From positions 1 to 64,000 of the forward strand of contig JAAYNI010000018.1 of the NCBI GenBank assembly GCA_012520995.1: a stretch of 64,000 nt of DNA. Reading direction: 5' to 3'. This DNA is from Candidatus Rifleibacteriota bacterium. Lineage in GTDB: Bacteria; Muiribacteriota; Ozemobacteria; Ozemobacterales; Ozemobacteraceae. Every line of letters begins with the position of its first letter. Within the stretch, counting starts at the first letter, position 1. This document shows, piece by piece, positions 36,060 to 45,225 of this stretch. Below the pieces are notes generated by a model, which made no database searches, was not told where the DNA came from, and saw nothing but the letters and a program-made list of their open reading frames with translations. Position numbers and translations under genes: made by a program.

Positions 36060-38999
36060 TCAAAGTTTTCTAATGACTATCATGGTAACGTCGTCATCAA
36101 ATGGCTGACCTTCTTGATATTTGTTCAACTCTTTCATCATATCTTGAATATAATCAGCGGCGGACATATTTTCAGTCATGCGTTCTTTAAAATGCTTTTG
36201 CAGTCTTGAATAACCGTAAAGATCGCCGCTAGGACTCACTGATTCAACAACTCCGTCAGTATAGAATATCAAGGCATCTCCAGATTCCATTTTTACAGAC
36301 ATATCTTGGAATGAAGAGCGGCGCTTTTTCATGGCTCCCAAAGGCATTGAAGGCATTTTTATTTCTCTGACTTCTTGGTGGTCGCGGTCAAAAAAGATAG
36401 GGAAAGATTGCCCCGCATTATCAAAAGAAACGACATTTTTACCCAAATCCAACTTGGCACATATAAGAGTCATATATTTGTTTTTAGGTTTTAATTCTTT
36501 ATTGAATAGGGAGTTGAGTAGATCTAAAACCTTTTCGGGAAACATGTTTGCAACCTTGTTGGTATAGTCTACCGTGCCTTTTGCCATAGCCATAGCTATA
36601 GATGCTGAAACTCCGTGCCCTGTAACGTCGCCAAGTATGAAAGCAATATTGCCGGAATCTAAGTGTACAACGTCATGATAGTCACCGCCTAAGTCAGTTG
36701 CCGAAACGGTAAAGCATGCTATATCATAACCTTCCGGAGATTTTACTTCTCTAGGTAAAAGAGTGGTCTGTACAAATTTCCCATAAGAGAGATCTTCAAA
36801 CTCTGATATTACCTTATTAAAAGCTGTTGCAATAGTGCCAAATTCGTCTTTGTTTCTGACAGGTATCACAAAATCATTGTTTTTAGCTCTTATAGCTTCT
36901 ATTCCCTCGCCAAGGTCTGTGAGAGGCAAAATGAATCTGTTGTTTATAAAAATGGCGCCTAAGACAGATATCAAAAGAGCAAAAACTCCGATAAAGAAGA
37001 CTTGTCTTTTTACAGGAGCCAGAGCCTTAAGACGGTCTTTTCTGGAGACAAAGTGCATGAGAATATAATCGTTGGTGTTGGCGGGCTTTAGAGTTGCCCA
37101 ATAGGGTTTTCCGTCTATATCAATTTCTCTTGTCATAAGCTTCTTGCGTGTAAAAGCCACTTCAGACAGATCTAAAATTTTATTTATAGGCAGAAAAGAA
37201 TTTATTCTGCTAGGGAAAAGTGAGTTGGAAGTCAATCTTTCAGTTTTCCTAATAAATGCCCCAAAATCTTTTTTTGAATTAGTTACTTCTTCAAGAAAAT
37301 GATTCATTTGCCTTACTTGAGTATGTCTCAAAGGAACTGCGCACAATATAATCGCAGGACCTGTTGCAAGCTCACTGTAACAGTCCCAATACCAGCCAGT
37401 GTAACCTGTAAAAGTTATAGGAATCATCTGTTTTCTGTTTCTTAAGAGATTGGCTGCACCCAACTCATCTGTTGACAAGAAGGACTCTGCCAAGTCTTGA
37501 GCCATATCCAGCGAGAGATCGAACTGTCTCATTCTTGTGTGCGGCATATAAGCTTTTAGAGCTATTTTGCTGAATATATAGAAAAGTCTTAGTGTGGCAA
37601 AAATTTGATAATCAGCTCTGCTATATAAAATATTAAAGCTTTCGTCCCTTACTTCAATTCGGTTGAGATGAGGCTCGACATTATGTTCATCACTCTTTTG
37701 TTCGATAAGTTCGGCTGTCAGAGGTTGAGTTACTGCTATTTCACGCAGTTCATTGGCGAAGTTTTCGCTAGAACGTACTGCGAAAGCTTCATAGTCTTCC
37801 AAGCGTTCTATTGCTTTTATACTGTCTGCTGTAACTCTATTCAGTATATCTTCTTCTTTGCCTTTAATATAAGAAAAACCTGTAATAGTAGTTAACAGAG
37901 CGGGTATAAGAGAACTCATTGCAAAAATGAGAACAATTTTTTTTCTTAAAGACATGTTGTTTAACCATCTTAAGATGGCAGAAGAAAAGCTTAATCCAAA
38001 GAAGGAAGATATCAAAACTGTCGTTGTTATAAGCAGAAGTAATAAGAGAAGAGGAACAGCTTTGTGGAGCCAGTTTTTTTGTTCGTAAGGTGTTTGCTCA
38101 ATTGGAATAGTTCTGAAAACTTGCTTGCTGTCTTTTAGTTGGGCAAAAACCCAAAGATGATCGAACATATTAACTGTGTTTGTTTTGGTTGCTTGAGTCT
38201 TGAGGTATGCGGCATGAACTTGTTCGGGAGTGAACTCTGAAGATAGCGACAGGGTGCCTGATAAGTTATCAAAAACTCCATAATTACCCATGTTTTTTTG
38301 TTGGGCAACTATTTTCAACCTTTCCAAGTAGTCTGGTGTTTCTGTTGTGTAGGCAATATATCTGGGACCCTTATCAAAAGCTTGAAAAGAAATAAATTGT
38401 GTTGCTCCGCCAAAGACAAATGTTGAACCTGAGTCTATGATAAAGGTTTCTAGCATTAAATAGCCCTGATAGAAAATTTCCAAGAACTCCTTGATTGTAG
38501 CTTTATTCAGTTGTTGGAGTTTTTCACCTTTGGTATTGGCGTTGTCCATCAGGTTTTCAAAAAAGGCTTTATGGTTTTCATCAGGATTATAGCAAATTTT
38601 AAGTTTTATACGTTCTTGGCGGGAATTGTCATTTGTTTCAGCATCTTTTAATCTCTCTTCGGGAGAATCATAAAGATATACTCTCATTCTCAGCTTGTAT
38701 TTATTTTCTATATCAGACATAGCTTTATCAAATGCTTCTTGACTATCATTGGCGGTATTAAAAGCTGAAATTGTTTCATTGAAGGCGTTCTGATAAAATC
38801 TCATGGTGCTGAAGTTAGCCAAAAGCTCATCTGTTGAAGCGTCAAAATTATTATTGAATTGTCTTATCGTGTTTCTTTGAAGTTTATTCGCAGCGCTTAT
38901 TAAAGCGAGTATCAGAGACAACAGAATAATGGCTGTAAAGAGGATTGTCAGATGTCCAAATGAAAGGCGAGATGTGTTTTCTTTTTTTTCGGCTTTCAT
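36060..38999 (-). CDS. Membrane SpoIIE-family (PP2C) phosphatase with HAMP
   Basis: The 979 residues have an N-terminal helix (ILFTAIILLSLILALISA), a long extracytoplasmic sensor, two central helices around residue 320-380, a second sensor-like region and a fourth helix (VFFIGVFALLISVLGAIFI). A HAMP linker follows (FILPLTDLGEGIEAIRAK). The last 240 residues are a SpoIIE-type PPM phosphatase with intact metal sites: DLGGDYHDVV near 766, ILGDVTGHGVSAS near 786 and ALIFYTDGVVES near 912. Such enzymes dephosphorylate anti-sigma-factor antagonists in partner switching. The start overlaps the stop of the paralogous upstream gene, so both are made together. The target is unknown; the HATPase protein at 22-24 kb is a candidate partner kinase. 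Confidence 0.9.
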   Translation of the reverse strand: MKAEKKENTSRLSFGHLTILFTAIILLSLILALISAANKLQRNTIRQFNNNFDASTDELLANFSTMRFYQNAFNETISAFNTANDSQEAFDKAMSDIENKYKLRMRVYLYDSPEERLKDAETNDNSRQERIKLKICYNPDENHKAFFENLMDNANTKGEKLQQLNKATIKEFLEIFYQGYLMLETFIIDSGSTFVFGGATQFISFQAFDKGPRYIAYTTETPDYLERLKIVAQQKNMGNYGVFDNLSGTLSLSSEFTPEQVHAAYLKTQATKTNTVNMFDHLWVFAQLKDSKQVFRTIPIEQTPYEQKNWLHKAVPLLLLLLLITTTVLISSFFGLSFSSAILRWLNNMSLRKKIVLIFAMSSLIPALLTTITGFSYIKGKEEDILNRVTADSIKAIERLEDYEAFAVRSSENFANELREIAVTQPLTAELIEQKSDEHNVEPHLNRIEVRDESFNILYSRADYQIFATLRLFYIFSKIALKAYMPHTRMRQFDLSLDMAQDLAESFLSTDELGAANLLRNRKQMIPITFTGYTGWYWDCYSELATGPAIILCAVPLRHTQVRQMNHFLEEVTNSKKDFGAFIRKTERLTSNSLFPSRINSFLPINKILDLSEVAFTRKKLMTREIDIDGKPYWATLKPANTNDYILMHFVSRKDRLKALAPVKRQVFFIGVFALLISVLGAIFINNRFILPLTDLGEGIEAIRAKNNDFVIPVRNKDEFGTIATAFNKVISEFEDLSYGKFVQTTLLPREVKSPEGYDIACFTVSATDLGGDYHDVVHLDSGNIAFILGDVTGHGVSASIAMAMAKGTVDYTNKVANMFPEKVLDLLNSLFNKELKPKNKYMTLICAKLDLGKNVVSFDNAGQSFPIFFDRDHQEVREIKMPSMPLGAMKKRRSSFQDMSVKMESGDALIFYTDGVVESVSPSGDLYGYSRLQKHFKERMTENMSAADYIQDMMKELNKYQEGQPFDDDVTMIVIRKL

Positions 39000-41863
39000 G
39001 TTGTTTCCTCACCTAAGATATAGTTTAAAGCAAAAATAGTATAGTCACGGTCTTCGGTAACAGGGTTATTGATCTGATGAACAGCAGTTTTAGGCTTTTC
39101 TAATACAAAAAGACTTTTGAATTTTTCGACTGCTTGTTTAGCGTTTTCAGGAATTGAAGCTTCTTTGACAATATGCTCTATTTTTTCGTAAGCATCCGCA
39201 TATCCCTTCAATGTAAGTTCATTCATTAAACCAACTGTAAAACAGAACATTTTATCGCCAGGTTCTAGTTGCAGTTTTATTGGTTCAACCATTTTTTGGA
39301 GAGGAGAACCTAGTGGAAGGGAAGGGGATTTTAGCCATTGAATTTCTCTGTTTTGTTTTAAAATCATTGGTGGAATATGGCCTTGTACCACAATTGACAG
39401 TTCGCCTGTGATGGAGTTGAGTATACCTGCGACGGCTCCCATGTAAATTTTTTGCTCTTGATATTTACGAAGCATTTTGTCAATTTCTGTTAAAAGATCT
39501 TTTATTTTAGGGTTTTCAGTTTCACTCCAATGGAAGGTCAAGGCTCTGACAAAAGCAATCATAAGAGCTGAGGCTATTCCATAAGAAGAGAGGTTTCCAA
39601 TCAGGAAGAAAATATGTTCGCTGTCAATCATAAAAGAATCTAAACAGTTGCCGCCAACTTGATAAGAAGAGATTGTTTCGCCAAAGACTGAAAAACGTGG
39701 TGTTTGCGGAAAGTCATGTGTTATTAGGCCTTCCTGGACGTTTTTTGCGACCATGAGATCTTGATTTTCTTCCATTACAGTATTGAATTGTGTAAACAGA
39801 GTCGCTAACTCGTCTTTTCCAGAGTGATGGGGTAAACGGAATTCATAACGATGTTCTCCCATGGCCTCTATGCCCTTCTCTAAAGACTCCATAGGCAATA
39901 TGAGTTTCTGATAGACAAATATTCCGAATAAGACGAATAAAATACTCCCCGTTAAGAAGAGAGCAAAGCTTCTTTTCTTGCTTTTCTGATAGGTAGAAGC
40001 TATATCTTCAAAAGAAGAAATCGATACAAAGCAGGATTGATCCAGCTTTCCTGGTATTACCGCACTCAAAAGTTTGTTAGCAGCAGTATCCAAGTAATTG
40101 ATATCTGAGTTTGTAGCAGCTGCGGTTACAGCCATTTTCCTCATTTGGCTTTCTTGTGCGAGGGGAGGAGGAACAAACCATCTATAACGCTTAAGATCAA
40201 ATACGTAAATTGAGACGGTTTTGCCCAGATCTGTAGTAAAGTCTACGCCAGCGCTTTCCAGATAATGTTTCAGCAGATTTTGCATTGGCAGTTTTATAAA
40301 AACAACAGCAGAACTTCTGTTTTTTTCCTGTTTAAAGAGATTGTAATAGTGTCCGAAGAAGACATCACTTACTTCATATAGCTGCAGGGTACCTGGGTAA
40401 TCCAAAATTTGAGCAAAGCCAAGATCGCCCGATCTTACTAAGTAATCTGTCAAGGGATTGGCACGATATTCAGCTTCATCTGCTCTTTCAGGCATATCTC
40501 TCTCAATACCGACTCTTCCTAGAGCTTGGAAGACGCTTTTCTCTCCGATGGAAAAGGGCAGGTCTGAAAAATACATGGGGTCTCCTGCCGCATCTAATAC
40601 AGATATTTTGGCATCAGGATATATTTTTTTTATTTCATTAATTGCAGCTCTTGTACGCCAATCTTGTTTTTGATCCTGTAAGCGGCCAGCGAGTTCAGTA
40701 AGCTTTAGCGACATGTCCTTCAAGTAAATATCAAAGTTAAATACAACGTTTTGAAGAGTTTCGTGTTGATTTGATAAAAGCTCGTTGAGAGAGGTTGCTT
40801 TGAAAACTTCTGTGGAGTCGTCGTTTACTTGGAGAAGTGTTATTGTAGGAACCAAGGCTGAGGCCACAAGAATAGTCAAAATAGATTGCTTTAAAGTGAA
40901 CTTGGACAAAAAATCTTTGTATTTGATTAGCCAAAGAAATAAGATGACCAGAACTATCGCCAGAACATTGGTGAATATCCTTGCGTAGTAAAAAAAGGAA
41001 GGGGAAGTTTTAAAAGACATAAAATAATTTAAGCCTTTATTGGAAGCTCCGAATATGTAAAAGGCCTTATTATAGTAGCCTGAGTTTTTGCCCTGTTTTT
41101 TTAAGTTTTTGCTAATTTCGCTTATTTCTGATGTTGAGGCAGGAGTTATATTCTCATTTTCAGAAACCTGTCCGCAATCTAGAATTATAGAATTCTGCTG
41201 AATGTTTTTTTTGTAAATAGTCATCAGCAGTGAGGGTTCGGGCAAGGAATTGCACCTGACTATGACACCTCCTTCTTTTCTAGAAAGCCATGAGAAAAAA
41301 CCAAAAGACTGTTCTTCCGATGCAGAGCTCATGGGGGCTGTGTATATAATAAGTCCCTCATCATTTCTTATTGAATTATAATCTTTACCATAACCTAGAA
41401 CCTGTTTTAAAAGAGCATTGAGGCGGTTATTGTTTTCACTGTTAAAGTTATTAAAGTTATTTTGATTTAAAAAGGCATAAAGCTTATTTATGACATAGAT
41501 ATTAGGTGGGTTTGCAGGATAATTTTTAATAAGATTTGCATCAGAGTCATAAATGAAGAGATTTATATCCATTCCATATTTAGTCTGAAAATGATTATGT
41601 ATAGTGGCAAGATCTAAGTGAGGTTTTTCGTATAGTATTTTTAGTAAAGGTACAAAGGCTTTTGTGAGAAAAAGGTCTCTGTCGCATGCTGTAATAAAAG
41701 CTTGAAATTCGCGCTGAGCAGTTTCTTCAAAGTCTTGAGCTATTGAGGCTTCTTTGGATCTGAAATAGGAGTTCAGAGAGCCGTGAAAAACAAAAAGCAA
41801 AGCAAGTAGAACAGTTGCTGCTGCTATATGCTCCAAGAGTCCTATGATCTTTTTTATTTTCAT
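38996..41863 (-). CDS. SpoIIE-like membrane pseudophosphatase with HAMP
   Basis: The ATG at 41863, with AGAGG about 8 bases upstream, is preferred: the track start (41896, TTG) lies inside the fumarase terminator hairpin. About 955 residues share the architecture of the next gene: four helices, two extracytoplasmic regions, HAMP (LILPMESLEKGIEAMGEH) and a SpoIIE-type domain. Every metal-site motif is changed: GGD is GGN (QVGGNCLDSF), GDVxGHG is GNLSSYG, and the late TDG is TVG (FCFTVGLMNE). The fold seems retained (GIASALMIAFVRALTF, GHIPPMILKQN), so it is predicted to be catalytically dead. A sensing or regulatory partner of the intact paralogue is the likely role. Confidence 0.85.
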   Translation of the reverse strand: MKIKKIIGLLEHIAAATVLLALLFVFHGSLNSYFRSKEASIAQDFEETAQREFQAFITACDRDLFLTKAFVPLLKILYEKPHLDLATIHNHFQTKYGMDINLFIYDSDANLIKNYPANPPNIYVINKLYAFLNQNNFNNFNSENNNRLNALLKQVLGYGKDYNSIRNDEGLIIYTAPMSSASEEQSFGFFSWLSRKEGGVIVRCNSLPEPSLLMTIYKKNIQQNSIILDCGQVSENENITPASTSEISEISKNLKKQGKNSGYYNKAFYIFGASNKGLNYFMSFKTSPSFFYYARIFTNVLAIVLVILFLWLIKYKDFLSKFTLKQSILTILVASALVPTITLLQVNDDSTEVFKATSLNELLSNQHETLQNVVFNFDIYLKDMSLKLTELAGRLQDQKQDWRTRAAINEIKKIYPDAKISVLDAAGDPMYFSDLPFSIGEKSVFQALGRVGIERDMPERADEAEYRANPLTDYLVRSGDLGFAQILDYPGTLQLYEVSDVFFGHYYNLFKQEKNRSSAVVFIKLPMQNLLKHYLESAGVDFTTDLGKTVSIYVFDLKRYRWFVPPPLAQESQMRKMAVTAAATNSDINYLDTAANKLLSAVIPGKLDQSCFVSISSFEDIASTYQKSKKRSFALFLTGSILFVLFGIFVYQKLILPMESLEKGIEAMGEHRYEFRLPHHSGKDELATLFTQFNTVMEENQDLMVAKNVQEGLITHDFPQTPRFSVFGETISSYQVGGNCLDSFMIDSEHIFFLIGNLSSYGIASALMIAFVRALTFHWSETENPKIKDLLTEIDKMLRKYQEQKIYMGAVAGILNSITGELSIVVQGHIPPMILKQNREIQWLKSPSLPLGSPLQKMVEPIKLQLEPGDKMFCFTVGLMNELTLKGYADAYEKIEHIVKEASIPENAKQAVEKFKSLFVLEKPKTAVHQINNPVTEDRDYTIFALNYILGEETT

Positions 41864-41882
41864 ATAAAAAGCCTCTTTTAAA

Positions 41883-41909
41883 ACAAGCTTGAACAAAGTT
41901 CAAGCTTGT
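41883..41909 (-). terminator. Fumarase terminator
   Basis: A perfect 12-bp stem (ACAAGCTTGAAC and complement) with a 3-base loop is followed on the minus strand by TTTTAAAA. It separates the fumarase gene from the phosphatase pair. Confidence 0.8.
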
Positions 41910-41927
41910 ACAGAGTGTTAGAGTTTA

Positions 41928-43481
41928 TCAGTAAAGACGGTTTCCTTTATCATCGTAGATAATGAAAGCAGGCATGTCTTTAACTGTGATCTTGTGTACA
42001 GCTTCCATACCAAACTCGGGAAAATCTATAACTTCTGAGCTTGTAATATGCTCTCTGGCTATCAGAGCGGCTGCTCCGCCTATTGTCCCTAAATAGAAAC
42101 CGCCATGCTTTTTGCAGGCTGCAACTACTTCTTCCGAGCGGTTACCTTTTGCTAGCGATACCATCGAGGCTCCTCTTTGCATAAAGTAGTCTATGTAGCT
42201 GTCCATTCTTTGTGCTGTAGTAGGACCAAAACTGCCAATAGGGTAGCCTTTTGGTGTCTTGGCAGGTCCCGCATAATAAACAGGGTGTTTTGTGAAATAT
42301 TCAGGCAGCGGTTTGCCTGAATCAGAAATTTCTTTTAATCGGGCATGGGCTAAGTCTCTGGCTACGATCATAGTTCCATTCAAAAAGACCAAGTCTCCGG
42401 GTTTTCGTTTGGAAAACTGTTTCAGAATTTCTTCCATAGGAACGTCTAAATTGATTGTGGCCGCACTTCTTTGGTTTGCGGCAAGTTTATTGGCAAATCT
42501 GGCGGGATTTTTATCTAGCTCTTCAATAAATGCGCCTTCTGCAGTGATCTTGGCGAAGAGATTCCTGTGAGCTGAGCAGGAAACACCAATGGACACAGGG
42601 CATGAACCACCGTGGCGAGCCATTCTTATAACTCTTGCATCCATCGCCATGTGTTTGCCTCCGAATTGGGCACCCCAGCCAGTATCCTGGGCAATTTGCA
42701 TTATGATTTTTTCCCATTCTTTGGATCTTATTGGTTCCCCTAGTGTTGCAGGGACTTCAGGAAAATCATCGCAATAGCCTGTCATGGCCAGTTTAAGCAT
42801 GCGGAGATTAGCTTCGGGTGAAGTTCCGCCTATAACAGCTGTTATTAAATATGGAGGACAGGCAGCCACTCCAAGAGCTTGAATTTGTTTTTTTAGAAAC
42901 TCTTTTAGGCTTTTTTCATTTAGCATCGCTTTGCTGCCCATATGAAGAACTGTTTTATTGGTAGACCCGCCGCCTTTTGCTAGCAACATAAATCGGTATT
43001 CTTTGCCTTTGTCGGCTTGTATATCTATTTGAGCGGGTAAGTTGTTTTTTGTGTTTTTCTCGTCAAACATGCTTAAAGGAGCATTTTGAGAAAAACGAAG
43101 GTTTTTTTCTTGCCAAATTTCTTCAACTGCATTTGTAATTACGGCTCTATCATCGCCGCCAGTTAAAACCTGTTCTCCCTTCCAGCCAAAAATAGTTGCT
43201 GTGCCTGTATCTTGGCATAGAGGAAAGTCTCCTTCCGCTGATATTATGGCGTTTTCCAGCAGAGTGCTGCAAACAAATTTGTCATTTTCGGTAGCTTCTG
43301 GATCATTTATTATATTCACCCAGCCTTCAAGATGGTGTTCTCTAAGGTAAAACTCCATGTCGTAAAAAGCCTCTTTAATAAGGAGTTTTAAAGTTGAGGG
43401 CTCAACTGTGAGGAAACTTCTGTTTCCTATGGTTTCAACTTTTATGCCGTCTTGTGTGATTTTGCGATATTTGTAGGTCAT
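41928..43481 (-). CDS. Class I (Fe-S) fumarate hydratase
   Basis: The 517 residues are typical of single-chain class I fumarases (FumA/FumB type), which interconvert fumarate and L-malate with an oxygen-labile [4Fe-4S] cluster. The alpha half has FPLCQDTGTATIFGWKG and GVAACPPYLITAVIGG; SIGVSCSAHRNLFAKITAEG supplies the third Cys region. The beta half has GDLVFLNGTMIVARDLAHAR, YYAGPAKTPKGYPIGSFGPT and TTAQRMDSYIDYF. The three Cys are placed as expected for the cluster. An AAGGAA site precedes the ATG. It is a single transcription unit with its own terminator. Use of this class fits an anaerobic or microaerobic lifestyle. Confidence 0.93.
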   Translation of the reverse strand: MTYKYRKITQDGIKVETIGNRSFLTVEPSTLKLLIKEAFYDMEFYLREHHLEGWVNIINDPEATENDKFVCSTLLENAIISAEGDFPLCQDTGTATIFGWKGEQVLTGGDDRAVITNAVEEIWQEKNLRFSQNAPLSMFDEKNTKNNLPAQIDIQADKGKEYRFMLLAKGGGSTNKTVLHMGSKAMLNEKSLKEFLKKQIQALGVAACPPYLITAVIGGTSPEANLRMLKLAMTGYCDDFPEVPATLGEPIRSKEWEKIIMQIAQDTGWGAQFGGKHMAMDARVIRMARHGGSCPVSIGVSCSAHRNLFAKITAEGAFIEELDKNPARFANKLAANQRSAATINLDVPMEEILKQFSKRKPGDLVFLNGTMIVARDLAHARLKEISDSGKPLPEYFTKHPVYYAGPAKTPKGYPIGSFGPTTAQRMDSYIDYFMQRGASMVSLAKGNRSEEVVAACKKHGGFYLGTIGGAAALIAREHITSSEVIDFPEFGMEAVHKITVKDMPAFIIYDDKGNRLY

Positions 43482-43645
43482 TCCAATTCCTTTCTTGCTC
43501 TAAGAAATTTTAAATAACAACTCGACAAAGTCTATCATAAATAGCTTCTCTATTACAATTTAGATCAGCAATCTTGCTTTTTCTTTGAGTTTCATTTAAC
43601 CTGTACTGAATTCTATTCAATAACTGACAGTTGGAGTTTCTGCAA

Positions 43646-45040
43646 GTGGCTAACTCAGGATTTTCGGAAATCTCAAAAAATCTTTTAGTGTTTCTTAAGG
43701 GGCAACTTCTTTCATTGGCTGAACAGCCAGATGCACAAAATTTAGCTAAAAATCTCAATAGAATAATCGCAACTCTAGAAAATTCTATTGCCAAGATGGA
43801 ACAAATGGGCCTTGAACATGCTGCAAATATAGAAAATATAACGGCTCTTCAAGCAGAGAACGAATCTCTCAGAGAAGTAAACAGACAGTTGGAACAATCT
43901 CTCTTTGCAGAAATAGCTAAATCTAGACCTTTGGCAGATGATGCTGAAAAAATAAAGAAGCTTCAAGAGACTATTCAGCATCTTGAACAAAAATCCTTTG
44001 AAGAATCTTCTGCAATAAAACGCCAAGCAAAAGCTCTTACAGACGATTTGCGTAAAAAACTTTATGATGTGGAGAAAAGTAAGAATATTCTGCTTCAAAA
44101 GAATCAAGATCTCTCTGAACTGCTTAAAGCCAAAGAGCGTGATTTAACAAGAGCTAAGGATGCTCTCATGGATGCTATGCAGATCGACAAGAGCGAGATT
44201 TCAGATATGAAGAGACGACTTGCACTGCTCGATTCACTAGAAGAGGAAAACGATGCGCTGAAAAAAGCTCTGAAGAAAGCAAAGGAAGAAGAAATAACAG
44301 ACAAAACTGTGGAGATTCTCAAAAGCAACCTATTACAGTCAGAGGCTAAAATAGATTATCTTGAGACGGCTTTGGAGAACCTTGAAAAAGACCTTAAACA
44401 AAAGGAAAAATCTTTGTCAGCTGCCAGACAAATTTCTGAAGTGTCAGAAGAGACTGCGGAGCAAGCTGTTATTACTTCTGAATTCTTGAAGCAGCCCAAA
44501 GACCAAAAAAGGGTTGTTTTCACCTATAAAACAACCGCAGATGTTTTTGAAGCTCTTTCGGCTGTCTATAGACGTCTTCAATTTAGCAAAGCGGATTCAG
44601 ACCTTTATCAAATGGCAAAAGACGCTTTGATATCACTTGAAAAAAACGGAGCTGTTGTAAAAACCGAAACTATTGGTAAAATTTTTAATCCGGAGTTGCA
44701 TAGAGCTTCAAAGGCATATCGCAGCGACTTTTTTCCTGATGGTTTCATTTTTAAAGAAGAAACTCCTGGTTTTTCTATTTCCGGCAAGGTTGTACAGAAA
44801 GCTTTGGTGTGTGTTACAAAGAATCATTTCGACTGTCCGGAATGTGCTCATTCAGCTAGAAACCATGAACTTTTCTGTACTAAGTGCGGTCATGAATTAA
44901 TCGCTCCTGATGGCACCTCTAAACGCAACTTGAAAGTTTATCCGAAAGACAAGGCTTTTAACTCTGAGATTTTAAAAAACTTGGAGCAACTCTCAGAAGA
45001 TACTTATGTGACAGCTTTGAAAAAATATTTGGCTTCTTGA
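43646..45040 (+). CDS. Coiled-coil protein with GrpE-like domain and zinc ribbon
   Basis: The GTG at 43646 has GGAG 9 bases before it; the track TTG (43631) overlaps that site. The product has about 464 residues. Residues 30-290 form a long heptad coiled coil (SLREVNRQLEQSLFAEIAKS, ESLEENDALKKALKKAKEEE). From about 295 the sequence resembles the head of GrpE: DLYQMAKDALISLEKNGAVV, TIGKIFNPELHRASKAY, FFPDGFIFKEETPGFSISG and KVVQKALVCV (compare GrpE FDPxLHEA and PGYxLxGRVLRPALV). Right after it comes a four-Cys ribbon, CPECAHSARNHELFCTKCG. GrpE is the DnaK nucleotide-exchange factor, with a coiled coil of its own. A DnaK-binding or scaffold role is an inference from this resemblance. Confidence 0.7.
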   Translation: MANSGFSEISKNLLVFLKGQLLSLAEQPDAQNLAKNLNRIIATLENSIAKMEQMGLEHAANIENITALQAENESLREVNRQLEQSLFAEIAKSRPLADDAEKIKKLQETIQHLEQKSFEESSAIKRQAKALTDDLRKKLYDVEKSKNILLQKNQDLSELLKAKERDLTRAKDALMDAMQIDKSEISDMKRRLALLDSLEEENDALKKALKKAKEEEITDKTVEILKSNLLQSEAKIDYLETALENLEKDLKQKEKSLSAARQISEVSEETAEQAVITSEFLKQPKDQKRVVFTYKTTADVFEALSAVYRRLQFSKADSDLYQMAKDALISLEKNGAVVKTETIGKIFNPELHRASKAYRSDFFPDGFIFKEETPGFSISGKVVQKALVCVTKNHFDCPECAHSARNHELFCTKCGHELIAPDGTSKRNLKVYPKDKAFNSEILKNLEQLSEDTYVTALKKYLAS

Positions 45041-45166
45041 GATAAATCGCATAAAAAAAACTTTCTTAAAATAATTCACTGTCCAACCTATGCTAAGCAT
45101 TGTTTATTATGCTTTTAGCAGAGTACCCTCTAAGGCTGCTCCGTGCATAATTTTACCTTTTGGCTA

Positions 45167-45195
45167 TTGTCTAAGGATATAAAAATCAGTATAAT
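45167..45195 (+). promoter_or_regulatory. Promoter of the GH13 enzyme gene
   Basis: TTGTCT and TATAAT are separated by exactly 17 bp, 31 bp before the chosen start at 45226. GGAGG at 45218 is the ribosome site. Confidence 0.65.
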
Positions 45196-45225
45196 AACTG
45201 AGATAAGGAAATAATGGAGGCAATA

